A DNA stretch of 64,000 nt from Fodinibacter sp963833495 (GTDB lineage Bacteria; Actinomycetota; Actinomycetes; Actinomycetales; Dermatophilaceae). Shown in pieces: positions 44,899 to 53,230 of the stretch; positions within the stretch are counted from its first letter, which is position 1, and the number at the start of each line of letters is the position of its first letter. The position numbers were made by a program, and so were the translations under genes. The stretch covers positions 62,001-126,000 of the forward strand of contig CAWHYJ010000004.1 of assembly GCA_963833495.1 (NCBI GenBank). The letters are read 5' to 3'. The notes beneath the pieces are model-generated. The model saw only the letters and a list, made by a program, of their open reading frames with translations. It was not told the origin of the DNA and searched no databases.

Positions 44899-46113
44899 AT
44901 GAGCGACGTGACGGCGACAGGCGCGACCTCGCGCGAGGAGTTCGGGGCGATGTGGCGGCGGCAGCAGCCGTACTGGCACGCGGTCTTCGCACTCGTGTGG
45001 GCGGCCGCGGTGGTCGTGACCCTGATCGACGACCCCGGCCCGCACGGTCGCGCACCGTCGCTCGCGCTCCTCGGGGTCATCGCGCTCGCCTACGGCACCC
45101 TCGGGGTGCGGGGGATGACCGACCGCGACCTCCGCTGGTCGGTGGCCTACCAGGTCGTGGCCTGGACGGCCCTGCTCGGCATCCAGTGGGTCGACCCGAG
45201 CACCCAGGCCTGGCTGCTCTACTTCGCGCTCTTCCCCCAGCTGTGGGCGATGCTGCCCACCCGCTGGGCGGTGGTGGGCACGGTCGTCGTCGTCACCGCG
45301 TTCTCGGTGGTGCGCTGGGCGCAGCTCGACTTCTCCAGCGAGAGCCTCACCGAGATCCTCGTCTCCGGCGTCATCTCGATGGGTCTGTCCCTCTCCCTCG
45401 GGCTCTTCATCAACCGGATCGTCGGCGAGGCCGAGAGCCGCGCCCAGACCATCGACGAGCTGCGCGCCACCCAGGCCCGGCTCGCGGCGGTGGAGCGTGA
45501 CCGCGGCGTCCAGGAGGAGCGGGAACGGATCTCCCGCGAGATCCACGACACCCTGGCGCAGGGCTTCACCTCGGTCGTCGCCCTCTCCCGGGCGGCCCAG
45601 GCCGCGCTCGCCCGTGGCGACACCTCCGCGGCGGGTGAGCGGCTCGCGCTCATCGAGCAGACGGCATCCGACAACCTCGACGAGGCACGGCTGATCGTCG
45701 CCGAGCTCACGCCCGGGCACCTGCAGTCGCGCACCCTCGGCGAGGCCCTCGAGCGCCTGGGGGCGGCAGTCACCAGTGAGACCGGGCTGCGCGCCGCCGT
45801 CCGGGTGGCCGGCGACCCGGTGCCGCTCGGCGGGTCGGCCGAGGTCGTCATCCTGCGCACCGCCCAGGAGGCGCTGTCGAACGTGCGGCGGCACGCGTCG
45901 GCCGCCCGGGTCGACCTCACCCTGGCCTACGACGACCCCGACGAGGTGGTGCTCACCGTGCACGACGACGGCCTCGGGTTCGACCTCGACGGCGCGCGCT
46001 CGGGTTTCGGGCTCGACGGCGTGCAGGCGCGGGCAGCCGAGGTCGGCGGGGCGGTGCAGGTGCTCAGCGAGCCCGGCACCGGCACCACGCTGCGCCTGGT
46101 GGTGCCGCGGTGA
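44899..46113 (+). CDS. NarL-type sensor histidine kinase
   Basis: 404 residues. Six hydrophobic segments (residues 25-170) form a membrane sensor, followed by a coiled linker (AESRAQTIDELRATQARLAA). The HisKA_3 dimerisation domain has ERERISREIHDTLAQGFTSV, with the phosphorylated His in REIHDTLAQG. The HATPase domain has RTAQEALSNVRRHASA, HDDGLGFDL and SGFGLDGVQARA. The stop overlaps the response regulator's GTG. The gene follows the ABC exporter by 16 bp, so this is probably a four-gene operon with the kinase responding to what the exporter handles. Confidence 0.92.
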   Translation: MSDVTATGATSREEFGAMWRRQQPYWHAVFALVWAAAVVVTLIDDPGPHGRAPSLALLGVIALAYGTLGVRGMTDRDLRWSVAYQVVAWTALLGIQWVDPSTQAWLLYFALFPQLWAMLPTRWAVVGTVVVVTAFSVVRWAQLDFSSESLTEILVSGVISMGLSLSLGLFINRIVGEAESRAQTIDELRATQARLAAVERDRGVQEERERISREIHDTLAQGFTSVVALSRAAQAALARGDTSAAGERLALIEQTASDNLDEARLIVAELTPGHLQSRTLGEALERLGAAVTSETGLRAAVRVAGDPVPLGGSAEVVILRTAQEALSNVRRHASAARVDLTLAYDDPDEVVLTVHDDGLGFDLDGARSGFGLDGVQARAAEVGGAVQVLSEPGTGTTLRLVVPR

Positions 46114-46742
46114 TCCGGCTGCTCGTGGTCGACGACCACCCGGTGGTGCGGGCCGGCATGGTCGCCGTGCTGGGGGAGGAGGACGACTTCGAGGTGGTGG
46201 GGGAGGCGGCGAACGGTGCGGAGGCGTTGGGGCTGGTGCCGCGGCTGCATCCCGACGTCGTGCTGATGGACCTGCGGATGCCGGTCATGGACGGCGCGGA
46301 GGCCACCGCCCGGATCACCGCCGAGGCCGGCGCCCCGCAGGTGCTCGTGCTCACCACCTACGACACGGATGCCGACATCGTGCGGGCCGTGGAGGCGGGC
46401 GCCCGTGGCTACCTGCTCAAGGACGCCCCGACCGGGGTGCTGGCCGACGCCATCCGGCGGGCGGCACGCGGCGAGACCGTGCTGGCGCCGCCGGTCGCGG
46501 CCCGGCTGGCCGACCGGCTTCGGGCCCCCGCGAAACCCGAGCTCACCGGGCGCGAGGTCGAGGTGCTGGGGCTCGTGGCCCGGGGGCTCTCGAACGCCGA
46601 CATCGGGCGCGAGCTCTACATCGGCGAGGCGACGGTGAAGACGCACCTGCTCCGGGCCTTCGCCAAGCTGGGGGTCACCGACCGCACGGCCGCGGTGACC
46701 GCCGCCTACGCCTCGGGGCTGATCGAGCTACCCCGCCACTGA
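46110..46742 (+). CDS. NarL/LuxR-family response regulator
   Basis: 210 residues. The receiver domain has VVDDHPVVRAG, the phosphoacceptor Asp in VVLMDLRMPVMDG (about residue 53) and a Lys in LLKDAP. The LuxR helix-turn-helix is LTGREVEVLGLVARGLSNAD then IGRELYIGEATVKTHL. GTG 46110 overlaps the kinase stop by 4 bp. Last gene of the exporter/two-component operon. Confidence 0.94.
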   Translation: MIRLLVVDDHPVVRAGMVAVLGEEDDFEVVGEAANGAEALGLVPRLHPDVVLMDLRMPVMDGAEATARITAEAGAPQVLVLTTYDTDADIVRAVEAGARGYLLKDAPTGVLADAIRRAARGETVLAPPVAARLADRLRAPAKPELTGREVEVLGLVARGLSNADIGRELYIGEATVKTHLLRAFAKLGVTDRTAAVTAAYASGLIELPRH

Positions 46743-46756
46743 GCCCCCTCCGCATC

Positions 46757-46796
46757 GAGTGCGGACGTGGTCGCCGGGGCGACCGTTTCCGCACTC
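46757..46796. repeat. Intergenic palindrome family C, locus C1
   Basis: The left arm is GAGTGCGGACGTGGTCGCC and the right arm GGCGACCGTTTCCGCACTC. It lies between the convergent response-regulator and DedA genes and is nearly the same as 61356-61395. It could act as a bidirectional terminator. Confidence 0.75.
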
Positions 46797-46813
46797 ACCC
46801 CGGGTCGGGTGGC

Positions 46814-47512
46814 TCAGACAGTGGTGTCGCGGGCATCGCCGGAGACGTCGTCGACGACCTGGCCGGCGGTCTCGGCGGTGGCCGCGGCGAGCGCTTTCGC
46901 CTCGCGCCGGTGCTTGAGGTACTCGTAGACCATCGGCAGCACCGAGAGGAAGACGATGAGCAGGATCGCGGCCTCGAGGTTGTCGCGGATGAGGGGGATG
47001 CCGCCGAGGAAGTAGCCGGCCAGGGTGATGCTGGTGACCCACAGGGCGGCGCCGACGGCCGACCACGTGAAGAAGTGCCGGCGGTCCATGCGGCCGATGC
47101 CGGCCACGAGCGTGATGTAGGTGCGCACGATCGGGACGAACCGCCCGATGACCAGGGCCTTTGCGCCGTGCTTCTCGAAGAAGTCGTGGGTCTGGTCGAG
47201 GTACCTCTTGCGGATGATCCGCCCGTCGTGGTTGCGCAGTGGCGCACCGATCGCGCGGCCGATCTCGTAGCCGACGACGTTGCCCGCGAAGGCCGCGACG
47301 AACAGCGCGGGGATGGCGACGACCAGGGGGATGTCGAGGTCACCGCCGGCGATGAAGATGCCGATCGCGAACAGCAGCGAGTCGCCGGGCAGGATCGGGA
47401 AGAACAGGCCGCACTCGACGAACACGATGACCAGCGAGATCAGGAAGAAGGCGTCCCCGTAGGTCTGCAGGAGGTACTCGGGGTTCATCCAGTCGGGCCC
47501 TAGTGCGTGCAT
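46814..47512 (-). CDS. DedA family membrane protein
   Basis: 232 residues. FVECGLFFPILPGDSLLFAI is the conserved DedA motif, GNVVGYEIGRAIG follows, and FEKHGAKALVIGRFVPIVRT carries the essential Arg (GRFVPIVR). There are about five hydrophobic segments. DedA proteins are proposed lipid (undecaprenyl phosphate) transporters. ATG 47512 is used; GTG 47515 directly precedes it. Neighbouring order with trmH, fba and purA recalls other actinobacteria. Confidence 0.92.
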   Translation of the reverse strand: MHALGPDWMNPEYLLQTYGDAFFLISLVIVFVECGLFFPILPGDSLLFAIGIFIAGGDLDIPLVVAIPALFVAAFAGNVVGYEIGRAIGAPLRNHDGRIIRKRYLDQTHDFFEKHGAKALVIGRFVPIVRTYITLVAGIGRMDRRHFFTWSAVGAALWVTSITLAGYFLGGIPLIRDNLEAAILLIVFLSVLPMVYEYLKHRREAKALAAATAETAGQVVDDVSGDARDTTV

Positions 47513-47607
47513 CACGTGCCCAAGGGTACGGCGAACCGGCGCTCATCCCCGCTTCCGCCGGCCTTCGTGAGCGCTGTGCGCCGGTGTCGGCGCAGGGCCC
47601 GCTGGGC

Positions 47608-47668
47608 GGTCGAGATCCCGCGACACGCTGACGACGGACCGATCGGTCAGCGCGTCGTGGGACGTCGA
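47608..47668. repeat. Intergenic palindrome family D, locus D2
   Basis: The left arm is GGTCGAGATCCCGCGACACG then CTGAC (47608-47632). The right arm is GTCAGCGCGTCGTGGGACGT then CGA (47646-47668). It is the partner of D1 at 38042-38105. Here it lies in a divergent gap between dedA and the trmH leader. Confidence 0.72.
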
Positions 47669-47781
47669 CGAGGACCGCAGAGCGAGCAGCGGGCAAGGGG
47701 TTTCGTGGTTCGGCGTTACATTGAGCGACGAAACGGGCCGCCCCAGCCTCCCCGCGGCCCCGAAAGCGAAGGATCACCTGC

Positions 47782-47844
47782 ATGTCCGTCGGCGACCCGC
47801 GCGAGGAGCGCACCCGCCAGTTCCTCTCACGCATCCACGCGTGA
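47782..47844 (+). CDS. Candidate 20-residue leader peptide overlapping the TrmH gene
   Basis: The ORF reads MSVGDPREERTRQFLSRIHA. It has a Shine-Dalgarno-like GAAGGA upstream, and its stop TGA overlaps the GTG start of the methyltransferase gene (GTGA at 47841-47844). A TACATT -10-like box at about 47712 would place the start of the message before it. The overlap suggests translational coupling. There is no homologue evidence, so it may be chance. Confidence 0.35.
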   Translation: MSVGDPREERTRQFLSRIHA

Positions 47845-48488
47845 GCGGCGACAGCGACAGCCCCGAGGTGGGCGTCGGGCCGTGGGAGGGGCCGTGGCCG
47901 CAGGGTGAGCAGTGGGATGCCGACCTGCTGCGCGACGGCGACCGCCGCAACGTCGCCGACCGGTACCGGTACTGGACGATGGATGCCGTCGTCGCCGACC
48001 TCGACGCCCGTCGCCACCCGTTCCACGTCGCCATCGAGAACTGGGGACACGACTTCAACATCGGGTCGGTCGTGCGCACCGCAAATGCGTTCAACGCCAG
48101 CGCTTTCCACATCGTCGGGCGGCGTCGGTGGAACCGGCGGGGCGCCATGGTCACCGATCGCTACCAGCACGAGCTGCACCACCGCAGCGTCGCAGACCTC
48201 GTCGAGTGGGCGGCATCCGCGTCGACGGACGGTGCCGGCATCCCGCTGATCGGCATCGACAACGTGCCCGGCTCTGTGCCGCTCGAGACGTTTGACCTGC
48301 CGCGCGAGTGCGTCCTGGTGCTCGGGCAGGAAGGGCCGGGGCTGACGCCGGAGATGCTCGCGGCCTGCGACGTCGTGCTGCACGTCGAGCAGTTCGGCTC
48401 CACGCGCTCGATCAACGCCGGGGCGGCCGGGGCCATCGCGATGCACGCGTGGGTGCGCCGGCACGTCTTCGGTCAGCACCCGGCCTGA
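47841..48488 (+). CDS. TrmH/SpoU-family RNA 2'-O-methyltransferase
   Basis: 215 residues with the SPOUT knot motifs ENWGHDFNIGSVVRTANAFN (motif 1), CVLVLGQEGPGLTPEML (motif 2) and VEQFGSTRSINAGAAGAIAM (motif 3). It methylates ribose 2'-O in tRNA or rRNA; which one is not clear. GTG 47841 overlaps a 20-codon upstream ORF. A SpoU gene in the fba-dedA-pyrE neighbourhood is shared with mycobacteria. Confidence 0.9.
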   Translation: MSGDSDSPEVGVGPWEGPWPQGEQWDADLLRDGDRRNVADRYRYWTMDAVVADLDARRHPFHVAIENWGHDFNIGSVVRTANAFNASAFHIVGRRRWNRRGAMVTDRYQHELHHRSVADLVEWAASASTDGAGIPLIGIDNVPGSVPLETFDLPRECVLVLGQEGPGLTPEMLAACDVVLHVEQFGSTRSINAGAAGAIAMHAWVRRHVFGQHPA

Positions 48489-48616
48489 GCTCCCCGGCAT
48501 CCGGTAGACAGGGCGGGCAGGAACAAAGTTCGGGCGCGTTGTCGATTCCGGCTGCTACCGACCGTCATCGGGGTGAGGTCGCACACCGCGACCAGACCCG
48601 AGCGAAGGAGATCGCC

Positions 48617-48976
48617 ATGACCGAGTACGTCGTCCTCATCGTCGGAGACGCCGACCGCTGGTGGACCACGATGGATGCCGAGAAGCGCGCCGCGGGCTAC
48701 GCCGAGTACACGCGCTTCGGGGAGGAGCTGGCCCAGCGCGGCCACAAGGTCACGGGAGGCGCCGAGCTGCACGCCACGAGCGAGGCGAAGCGCATCCCGC
48801 GCGGCGGGGGTGCCGTCACCGATGGACCGTTCGCCGAGGTCACCGAGCAGGTCGGTGGCTTCTACCAGGTCGAGACCGACGACCTCGACGACCTGCTCGA
48901 CTGCTGCCAGATCATCGCGGCCGTGGGCGACGGCATCGAGGTGCGCCGCACCGTGTCCGCGCAGGACAGGGCGTGA
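48617..48976 (+). CDS. DGPF (YCII-related) domain protein 1
   Basis: 119 residues. It begins MTEYVVLIVGDADRWWTTMD and has the diagnostic VTDGPFAEVTEQVGGFYQVE. DGPF proteins are small ferredoxin-like-fold proteins typically encoded next to ECF42 sigma factors, as here. ATG 48617 follows GAAGGAG. The stop overlaps the next GTG by 4 bp. The biochemical role is unknown. Confidence 0.9.
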   Translation: MTEYVVLIVGDADRWWTTMDAEKRAAGYAEYTRFGEELAQRGHKVTGGAELHATSEAKRIPRGGGAVTDGPFAEVTEQVGGFYQVETDDLDDLLDCCQIIAAVGDGIEVRRTVSAQDRA

Positions 48977-49386
48977 GCCGGCACCTGGTGCTGCTGCCCG
49001 CGCCGGAGGCCGAGTGGGCCCGGCTGCCCGCCGAGGAACACGAGAAGGGGATGCGCTCGCACGAGCAGTTCCACCGCGACCTCGCCGCCGGTGGTCACCG
49101 CGTCGTCGTGGCGGGCCCGCTGACCCCGTCGGCCCAGGCCGTGTCGATGCGGCCCGACGGCTCCGGGGGAGTGCTCGTGACCGACGGGCCGTTCACCGAG
49201 TCGGTCGAGCAGATGGTGGGGTTCTACCTCGTCGAGACCGACCACCGGGCCGACCTGCTGCGCATCTGCGGGGAGTTCGCGGCGCGCGGCGAGCTGATCG
49301 AGTTCCGCGACATGGTGGGCGACGACGACCACGACCACGGCGGCGCGGCCGGCGACCCAGCCGACGTCCGGGCCGCCGCACCATGA
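48973..49386 (+). CDS. DGPF (YCII-related) domain protein 2
   Basis: 137 residues. GVLVTDGPFTESVEQMVGFY is the DGPF motif, and the C-terminus is Asp/His-rich (GDDDHDHGGAAG). The N-terminus is more divergent than in its two neighbours. GTG 48973 and the stop both overlap neighbouring genes by 4 bp, so the three DGPF genes and the sigma gene form a tightly coupled operon. Confidence 0.88.
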   Translation: MSRHLVLLPAPEAEWARLPAEEHEKGMRSHEQFHRDLAAGGHRVVVAGPLTPSAQAVSMRPDGSGGVLVTDGPFTESVEQMVGFYLVETDHRADLLRICGEFAARGELIEFRDMVGDDDHDHGGAAGDPADVRAAAP

Positions 49387-49751
49387 GGTACGTGGTGCTC
49401 ATCGCCTGCGACCCCGGCGACTGGGAGCGGGCGAGCGCCGAGGAGCGCCAGGGCTACTTCGACGCGCACGACGCGTTCGAGCGGGCGGTGGCAGCGAAGG
49501 GCTCGAAGATCTCCGGTGCCGCGCTGGCCTCGGCCGATACGGCCACGACCCTGCGGCACTCCGGCGACGGCCTCTCGGTCACCGACGGCCCGTTCGTCGA
49601 GCTGGTCGAGCAGCTCGCGGGGTTCTACCTCGTCGACCTGCCCGACCTCGACTCGGCCATCGCGGCCTGCGCCGAGCTGCCGCGCAGCTACACCGTCGAG
49701 ATCCGTCCCGAGGTCGAGGTCGAAGGGTACGAACCGCCCCGTGACCTCTGA
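49383..49751 (+). CDS. DGPF (YCII-related) domain protein 3
   Basis: 122 residues. It starts MRYVVLIACDPGDWERASAE, and the DGPF motif is SVTDGPFVELVEQLAGFYLV. The C-terminus has TVEIRPEVEVEGYEPP, common in proteins next to ECF42 sigma factors. It overlaps the sigma gene by 11 bp. Confidence 0.9.
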   Translation: MRYVVLIACDPGDWERASAEERQGYFDAHDAFERAVAAKGSKISGAALASADTATTLRHSGDGLSVTDGPFVELVEQLAGFYLVDLPDLDSAIAACAELPRSYTVEIRPEVEVEGYEPPRDL

Positions 49752-50994
49752 CGAGGTCCTCGCCGAGGTCGTGCGCGAGGAGTGGGGACGCCTCACCTCC
49801 CTGCTCCTCGCGCAGTTCCGGCGACTCGACCTCGTCGAGGACGCCCTCGGGGACGCCGTGGAGGCCGCCGCCCGAACCTGGCCGCGCGACGGCGCCCCCG
49901 AGCGGCCCGCTGCGTGGCTGCTCACCACGGCCCGGCGCCGGCTCGTCGACCGGCTCCGGGCCGAGGCGGTGGCCCAGCGCCGCGCGCCACTGCTCGTCGT
50001 CGACGCCCGCGAGGGAGGAGGAAGCCCGATGGCCGACCCCGGCGGCCTCCTCGAGGACGAGCGACTGCGGCTGGTGCTGATGTGCTGCCACCCGGCGCTC
50101 TCGCCCGAGGTCGCGAGCGCGCTGGCGCTGCGCCTCGTCGTGGGCGTCACCACGGCCGACATCGCGCGGCTCTTCCTGGTGCCCGAGCCGACGATGGCCG
50201 CCCGGCTCACCCGCGGCAAGCGCAAGATCGTGACCGCCGGCATCCCGTACGCCGTGCCCGACGCGGCCGACCTGCCGGCGCGCCTCGACGCCGTGGCGCA
50301 GACCGCCTACCTCGCGTTCACCGCCGGGTACGCACCGGGCAGCGGACCGGACCTCGTGCGCGTCGGGCTCGCCGGCGAGGCCGTGCGACTCGTGCGGGTC
50401 ACCCTTGCCCAGTGCCCCGACGAGCCGGTGCTCCTGGCACTGCTCGCGCTGCTGCTGCTCCAGCACTCGCGCCGCGACGCGCGCGTCGATCCCGCTGGCC
50501 GGCTCGTCCTGCTCCCCGACCAGGACCGCTCCCGCTGGCACCACGACGAGATCGCCGAGGCGGTCGGCCTGCTCGAGCGGATGCCGGGGCCGGCCGCGGC
50601 GCCGCTGGCCGAGAGCTACCGGCTCCAGGCGTTGGTGGCGGCCGAGCACGCAACGGCGGCAACGGCATCCGAGACGCGGTGGGACGTGATCTGCGAGCGC
50701 TACGCCGAGCTGGTCGCGCTCAACCCTTCCCCGTCGGTGCGGCTCGCGGCGGCCGTGGCGCTCGCCGAGCGGGACGGGCCGCGGGCGGGGCTGGCGGCGC
50801 TCGCCGACCTCGATGCGGAGATGCCGCACAGCCACCGCCTTCCAGCGGTGCGCGGCGAGCTGCTCGCCCGCGACGGGGAGGACGCCGCCGCGGTGGAGTG
50901 GCTCGACGTGGCGATCGGCCGCTGCGCCAACGAGGTCGAGCGCGACCACCTCACCCGCCGCCGCGACGAGCTCCGGGACAAGATCGACCAATAG
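49741..50994 (+). CDS. ECF42-type RNA polymerase sigma factor with C-terminal DUF6596/TPR-like domain
   Basis: 417 residues. Sigma region 2 has LVEDALGDAVEAAARTWPRD and AWLLTTARRRLVDRLR. Region 4 has RLVVGVTTADIARLFLVPEP then TMAARLTRGKRKI. A long C-terminal helical domain (about 190-417) has VAQTAYLAFTAGYAPGSG and YAELVALNPSPSVRLAAAVA. This fusion replaces an anti-sigma factor in ECF42 sigma factors, where the C-terminal domain is needed for activity. GTG 49741 overlaps DGPF gene 3. The stop TAG (50992-50994) is provided by a family B palindrome, so the last residues KIDQ are repeat-encoded. Confidence 0.92.
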   Translation: MTSDEVLAEVVREEWGRLTSLLLAQFRRLDLVEDALGDAVEAAARTWPRDGAPERPAAWLLTTARRRLVDRLRAEAVAQRRAPLLVVDAREGGGSPMADPGGLLEDERLRLVLMCCHPALSPEVASALALRLVVGVTTADIARLFLVPEPTMAARLTRGKRKIVTAGIPYAVPDAADLPARLDAVAQTAYLAFTAGYAPGSGPDLVRVGLAGEAVRLVRVTLAQCPDEPVLLALLALLLLQHSRRDARVDPAGRLVLLPDQDRSRWHHDEIAEAVGLLERMPGPAAAPLAESYRLQALVAAEHATAATASETRWDVICERYAELVALNPSPSVRLAAAVALAERDGPRAGLAALADLDAEMPHSHRLPAVRGELLARDGEDAAAVEWLDVAIGRCANEVERDHLTRRRDELRDKIDQ

Positions 50995-51045
50995 GTCGAT
51001 CTTGTCCCGGCTGGCTGGACATCTTTGACCTATTGGTCGATCACG
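50973..51045. repeat. Intergenic repeat family B, locus B4, overlapping the sigma gene end
   Basis: CCGGGACAAGATCGACC (50973-50989), loop AATA, GGTCGATCTTGTCCCGG (50994-51010) is a perfect 17-bp hairpin. A second inverted copy, TTGACCTATTGGTCGATC, lies at about 51025-51042. The TAG stop of the ECF42 gene falls across the loop of the first hairpin. It may also terminate transcription. Confidence 0.88.
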
Positions 51046-51114
51046 TCCCGGCGGCCGGAGGGTCGGGTGGGAACCCGGTGGTGCTCGGCGGGTCCGGTGC
51101 CGTGGAATGGGCCC

Positions 51115-51972
51115 ATGACCCGCCACACCGACCCCGTCACCCCCGACGCGGATGCCGCTGCCCTGCTCGAGCTGTTCCACGCCCAGGTGCGGATGCACGA
51201 CCGCGACGCCGCGCCCGGCTTCGTCGTCGACCGCGACGGCCCGGTGCACCGCACCTACCCACCGGATGCCGGTGAGCACGGTGCCATGGTCGAGTGCCCC
51301 GAGGGCCTGGGCGACGACCCCGACCGCTGGGTCGCCCGACAGGTGGAGTTCTTCAGCGCGCGCGGCCAGGTCGTGGAGTGGAAGACCTACGGTTACGACC
51401 AGCCGGCCGACCTGCCCGAGCGCCTGGTGCGGGCCGGCTTCGTCGCCGACGAGCCGGAGGTGGTGCTGCTCGGCCGCTGCGCCGACCTGGTGCACGACGT
51501 CGAGATGCCCTCGGGCACCCGTCTGCGCGAGATCACGACGGACGACGACTGGGAGCGGGTGCGGGTGAGCGTCGACTCCGTCTGGGGCACGGAGACCTCG
51601 TGGGTCAACGATGCCCTGCGCGCCGAGCAGCGGCGCGACCCCGACCTGCTCGTCGCCGTCGCCGCCGAGGACGCCGCCTCGTCACAGGTGCTGTCCTACG
51701 GTGTGCTGCGCCTGCAGCCGGGCACCGAGTTCTGCGGGCTGTGGGGCGGGTCGACCCTCGAGCACTGGCGGGGCCGGGGGCTCTACCGCGCGCTCACCTC
51801 CTACCGCGCCCGGCACGCCCTGGACCGCGGCTACCCCTACGCCCGCGTCGACACCTCACCGAACTCGCGCCCCATCCTCATCCGGCTGGGGATGCACGCG
51901 GTCGCTGACACCCGGCCCTACCTGCTCGATCCCAACCGGGATGCGGCGGAGGCCGGTTCGCCCATCCCCTGA
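51115..51972 (+). CDS. GNAT family N-acetyltransferase
   Basis: 285 residues. The acetyl-CoA site is in STLEHWRGRGLYRALTSYRA, followed by YARVDTSPNSRPILIRLGMH, a normal GNAT ending. The N-terminal half (FVVDRDGPVHRTYPPDAGEH, WKTYGYDQPADLPERLVRAG) probably contributes substrate binding. Substrate unknown. ATG 51115. It begins 70 bp after the family B locus that ends the DGPF/sigma operon. Confidence 0.82.
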   Translation: MTRHTDPVTPDADAAALLELFHAQVRMHDRDAAPGFVVDRDGPVHRTYPPDAGEHGAMVECPEGLGDDPDRWVARQVEFFSARGQVVEWKTYGYDQPADLPERLVRAGFVADEPEVVLLGRCADLVHDVEMPSGTRLREITTDDDWERVRVSVDSVWGTETSWVNDALRAEQRRDPDLLVAVAAEDAASSQVLSYGVLRLQPGTEFCGLWGGSTLEHWRGRGLYRALTSYRARHALDRGYPYARVDTSPNSRPILIRLGMHAVADTRPYLLDPNRDAAEAGSPIP

Positions 51973-52105
51973 CCGAGCACCCCGACCCCCGGTCCGGATG
52001 CCGCGCACCGGCTACCGCCGGGTAGGCGAACCTCTGCTGTGGCGAAACCCGATCCGTGGAAGGATCGATGCGTACCGGCACTCACAACCTTCCGAGGAGA
52101 TCACC

Positions 52106-53137
52106 GTGCCCATCGCAACGCCCGAGGTCTACGCCGACATGCTGGACCGAGCCAAGGCCGGCTCGTTCGCGTACCCCGCCATCAACATCACGTCGAGCCA
52201 GACCGTGACGGCCGCGATCCGCGGCTTCGCCGAGGCCGGGTCCGACGGCATCATCCAGGTCTCCACCGGCGGTGCCGAGTACGCCTCCGGCTCCACCATC
52301 AAGGACATGGTCACCGGCTCGCTGGCGCTGGCGGCCTACGCGCGCGAGGTGGCCAAGAACTACCCGGTCAACATCGCGCTGCACACCGACCACTGCCCCA
52401 AGAACAAGCTCGACGGCTTCGTGCGCCCGCTGCTCGCGGCATCCGCCGAGCAGGTGAAGTCCACCGGCCTGCCGATCTTCCAGAGCCACATGTGGGACGG
52501 CTCGGCCGTGCCGCTCGACGAGAACCTGCAGATCGCCGAGGAGCTGCTCGCGCTGGCCAAGGCCGCCAACATCATCCTCGAGGTCGAGATCGGCGTGGTC
52601 GGTGGCGAGGAGGACGGCGTCGCCAACGAGATCAACGAGCAGCTGTACACCACCCCCGACGACGCCCTGAAGACCGTGGCCGCGCTCGGCCTCGGCGAGA
52701 ACGGCCGCTACATGGCCGCCCTCACCTTCGGCAACGTGCACGGCGTCTACAAGCCGGGCAACGTCAAGCTGCGCCCGGAGATCCTCAAGCAGTGCCAGGA
52801 CGCCATCGTCGCCGCCCACGGCGCGGCCGCCGGCGACAAGCCGCTCGACCTGGTCTTCCACGGCGGCTCGGGCTCGCTGCCCGAGGAGATCTCGGCCGCC
52901 GTCGACTACGGCGTCGTGAAGATGAACGTCGACACCGACACCCAGTACGCCTTCACCCGCCCGGTCGCCGACTGGATGCTGAAGAACTACACCGGCGTGC
53001 TGAAGATCGACGGCGAGGTCGGCAACAAGAAGCAGTACGACCCCCGCGCCTGGGGCAAGGAGGCCGAGGCCGGCATGGCCGCGCGCGTCGTCGAGGCCTG
53101 CCAGAACCTGCGCTCGGCGGGCACCCACCAGAGCTGA
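52106..53137 (+). CDS. fbaA: Fructose-bisphosphate aldolase, class II
   Basis: 343 residues. Zn-site and substrate motifs are visible: NIALHTDHCPKNKLDGFV (His ligand and Asp), EVEIGVVGGEEDGV (Glu), TFGNVHGVYKPG (His) and LDLVFHGGSGSLPEEI (His). This is the class IIA type common in actinobacteria. It splits fructose-1,6-bisphosphate in glycolysis and joins the trioses in gluconeogenesis. The start is GTG 52106 behind GAGGAGA. A perfect 20-bp hairpin follows the gene. Confidence 0.97.
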   Translation: MPIATPEVYADMLDRAKAGSFAYPAINITSSQTVTAAIRGFAEAGSDGIIQVSTGGAEYASGSTIKDMVTGSLALAAYAREVAKNYPVNIALHTDHCPKNKLDGFVRPLLAASAEQVKSTGLPIFQSHMWDGSAVPLDENLQIAEELLALAKAANIILEVEIGVVGGEEDGVANEINEQLYTTPDDALKTVAALGLGENGRYMAALTFGNVHGVYKPGNVKLRPEILKQCQDAIVAAHGAAAGDKPLDLVFHGGSGSLPEEISAAVDYGVVKMNVDTDTQYAFTRPVADWMLKNYTGVLKIDGEVGNKKQYDPRAWGKEAEAGMAARVVEACQNLRSAGTHQS

Positions 53138-53175
53138 CCCCAGCCCGAACCCGTCCGACCGCAACGGTCGACGGC

Positions 53176-53219
53176 AGAGAACACGCCGTGCGAGGCAGAC
53201 CTCGCACGGCGTGTTCTCT
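53176..53219 (+). terminator. Perfect 20-bp hairpin after fbaA
   Basis: AGAGAACACGCCGTGCGAGG (53176-53195), loop CAGA, CCTCGCACGGCGTGTTCTCT (53200-53219). It lies 38 bp after the fbaA stop and ends only 11 bp before the DUF3151 start. It is a strong intrinsic-terminator-like hairpin without a U-tract. Confidence 0.72.
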
Positions 53220-53230
53220 ACGCTCGACGG

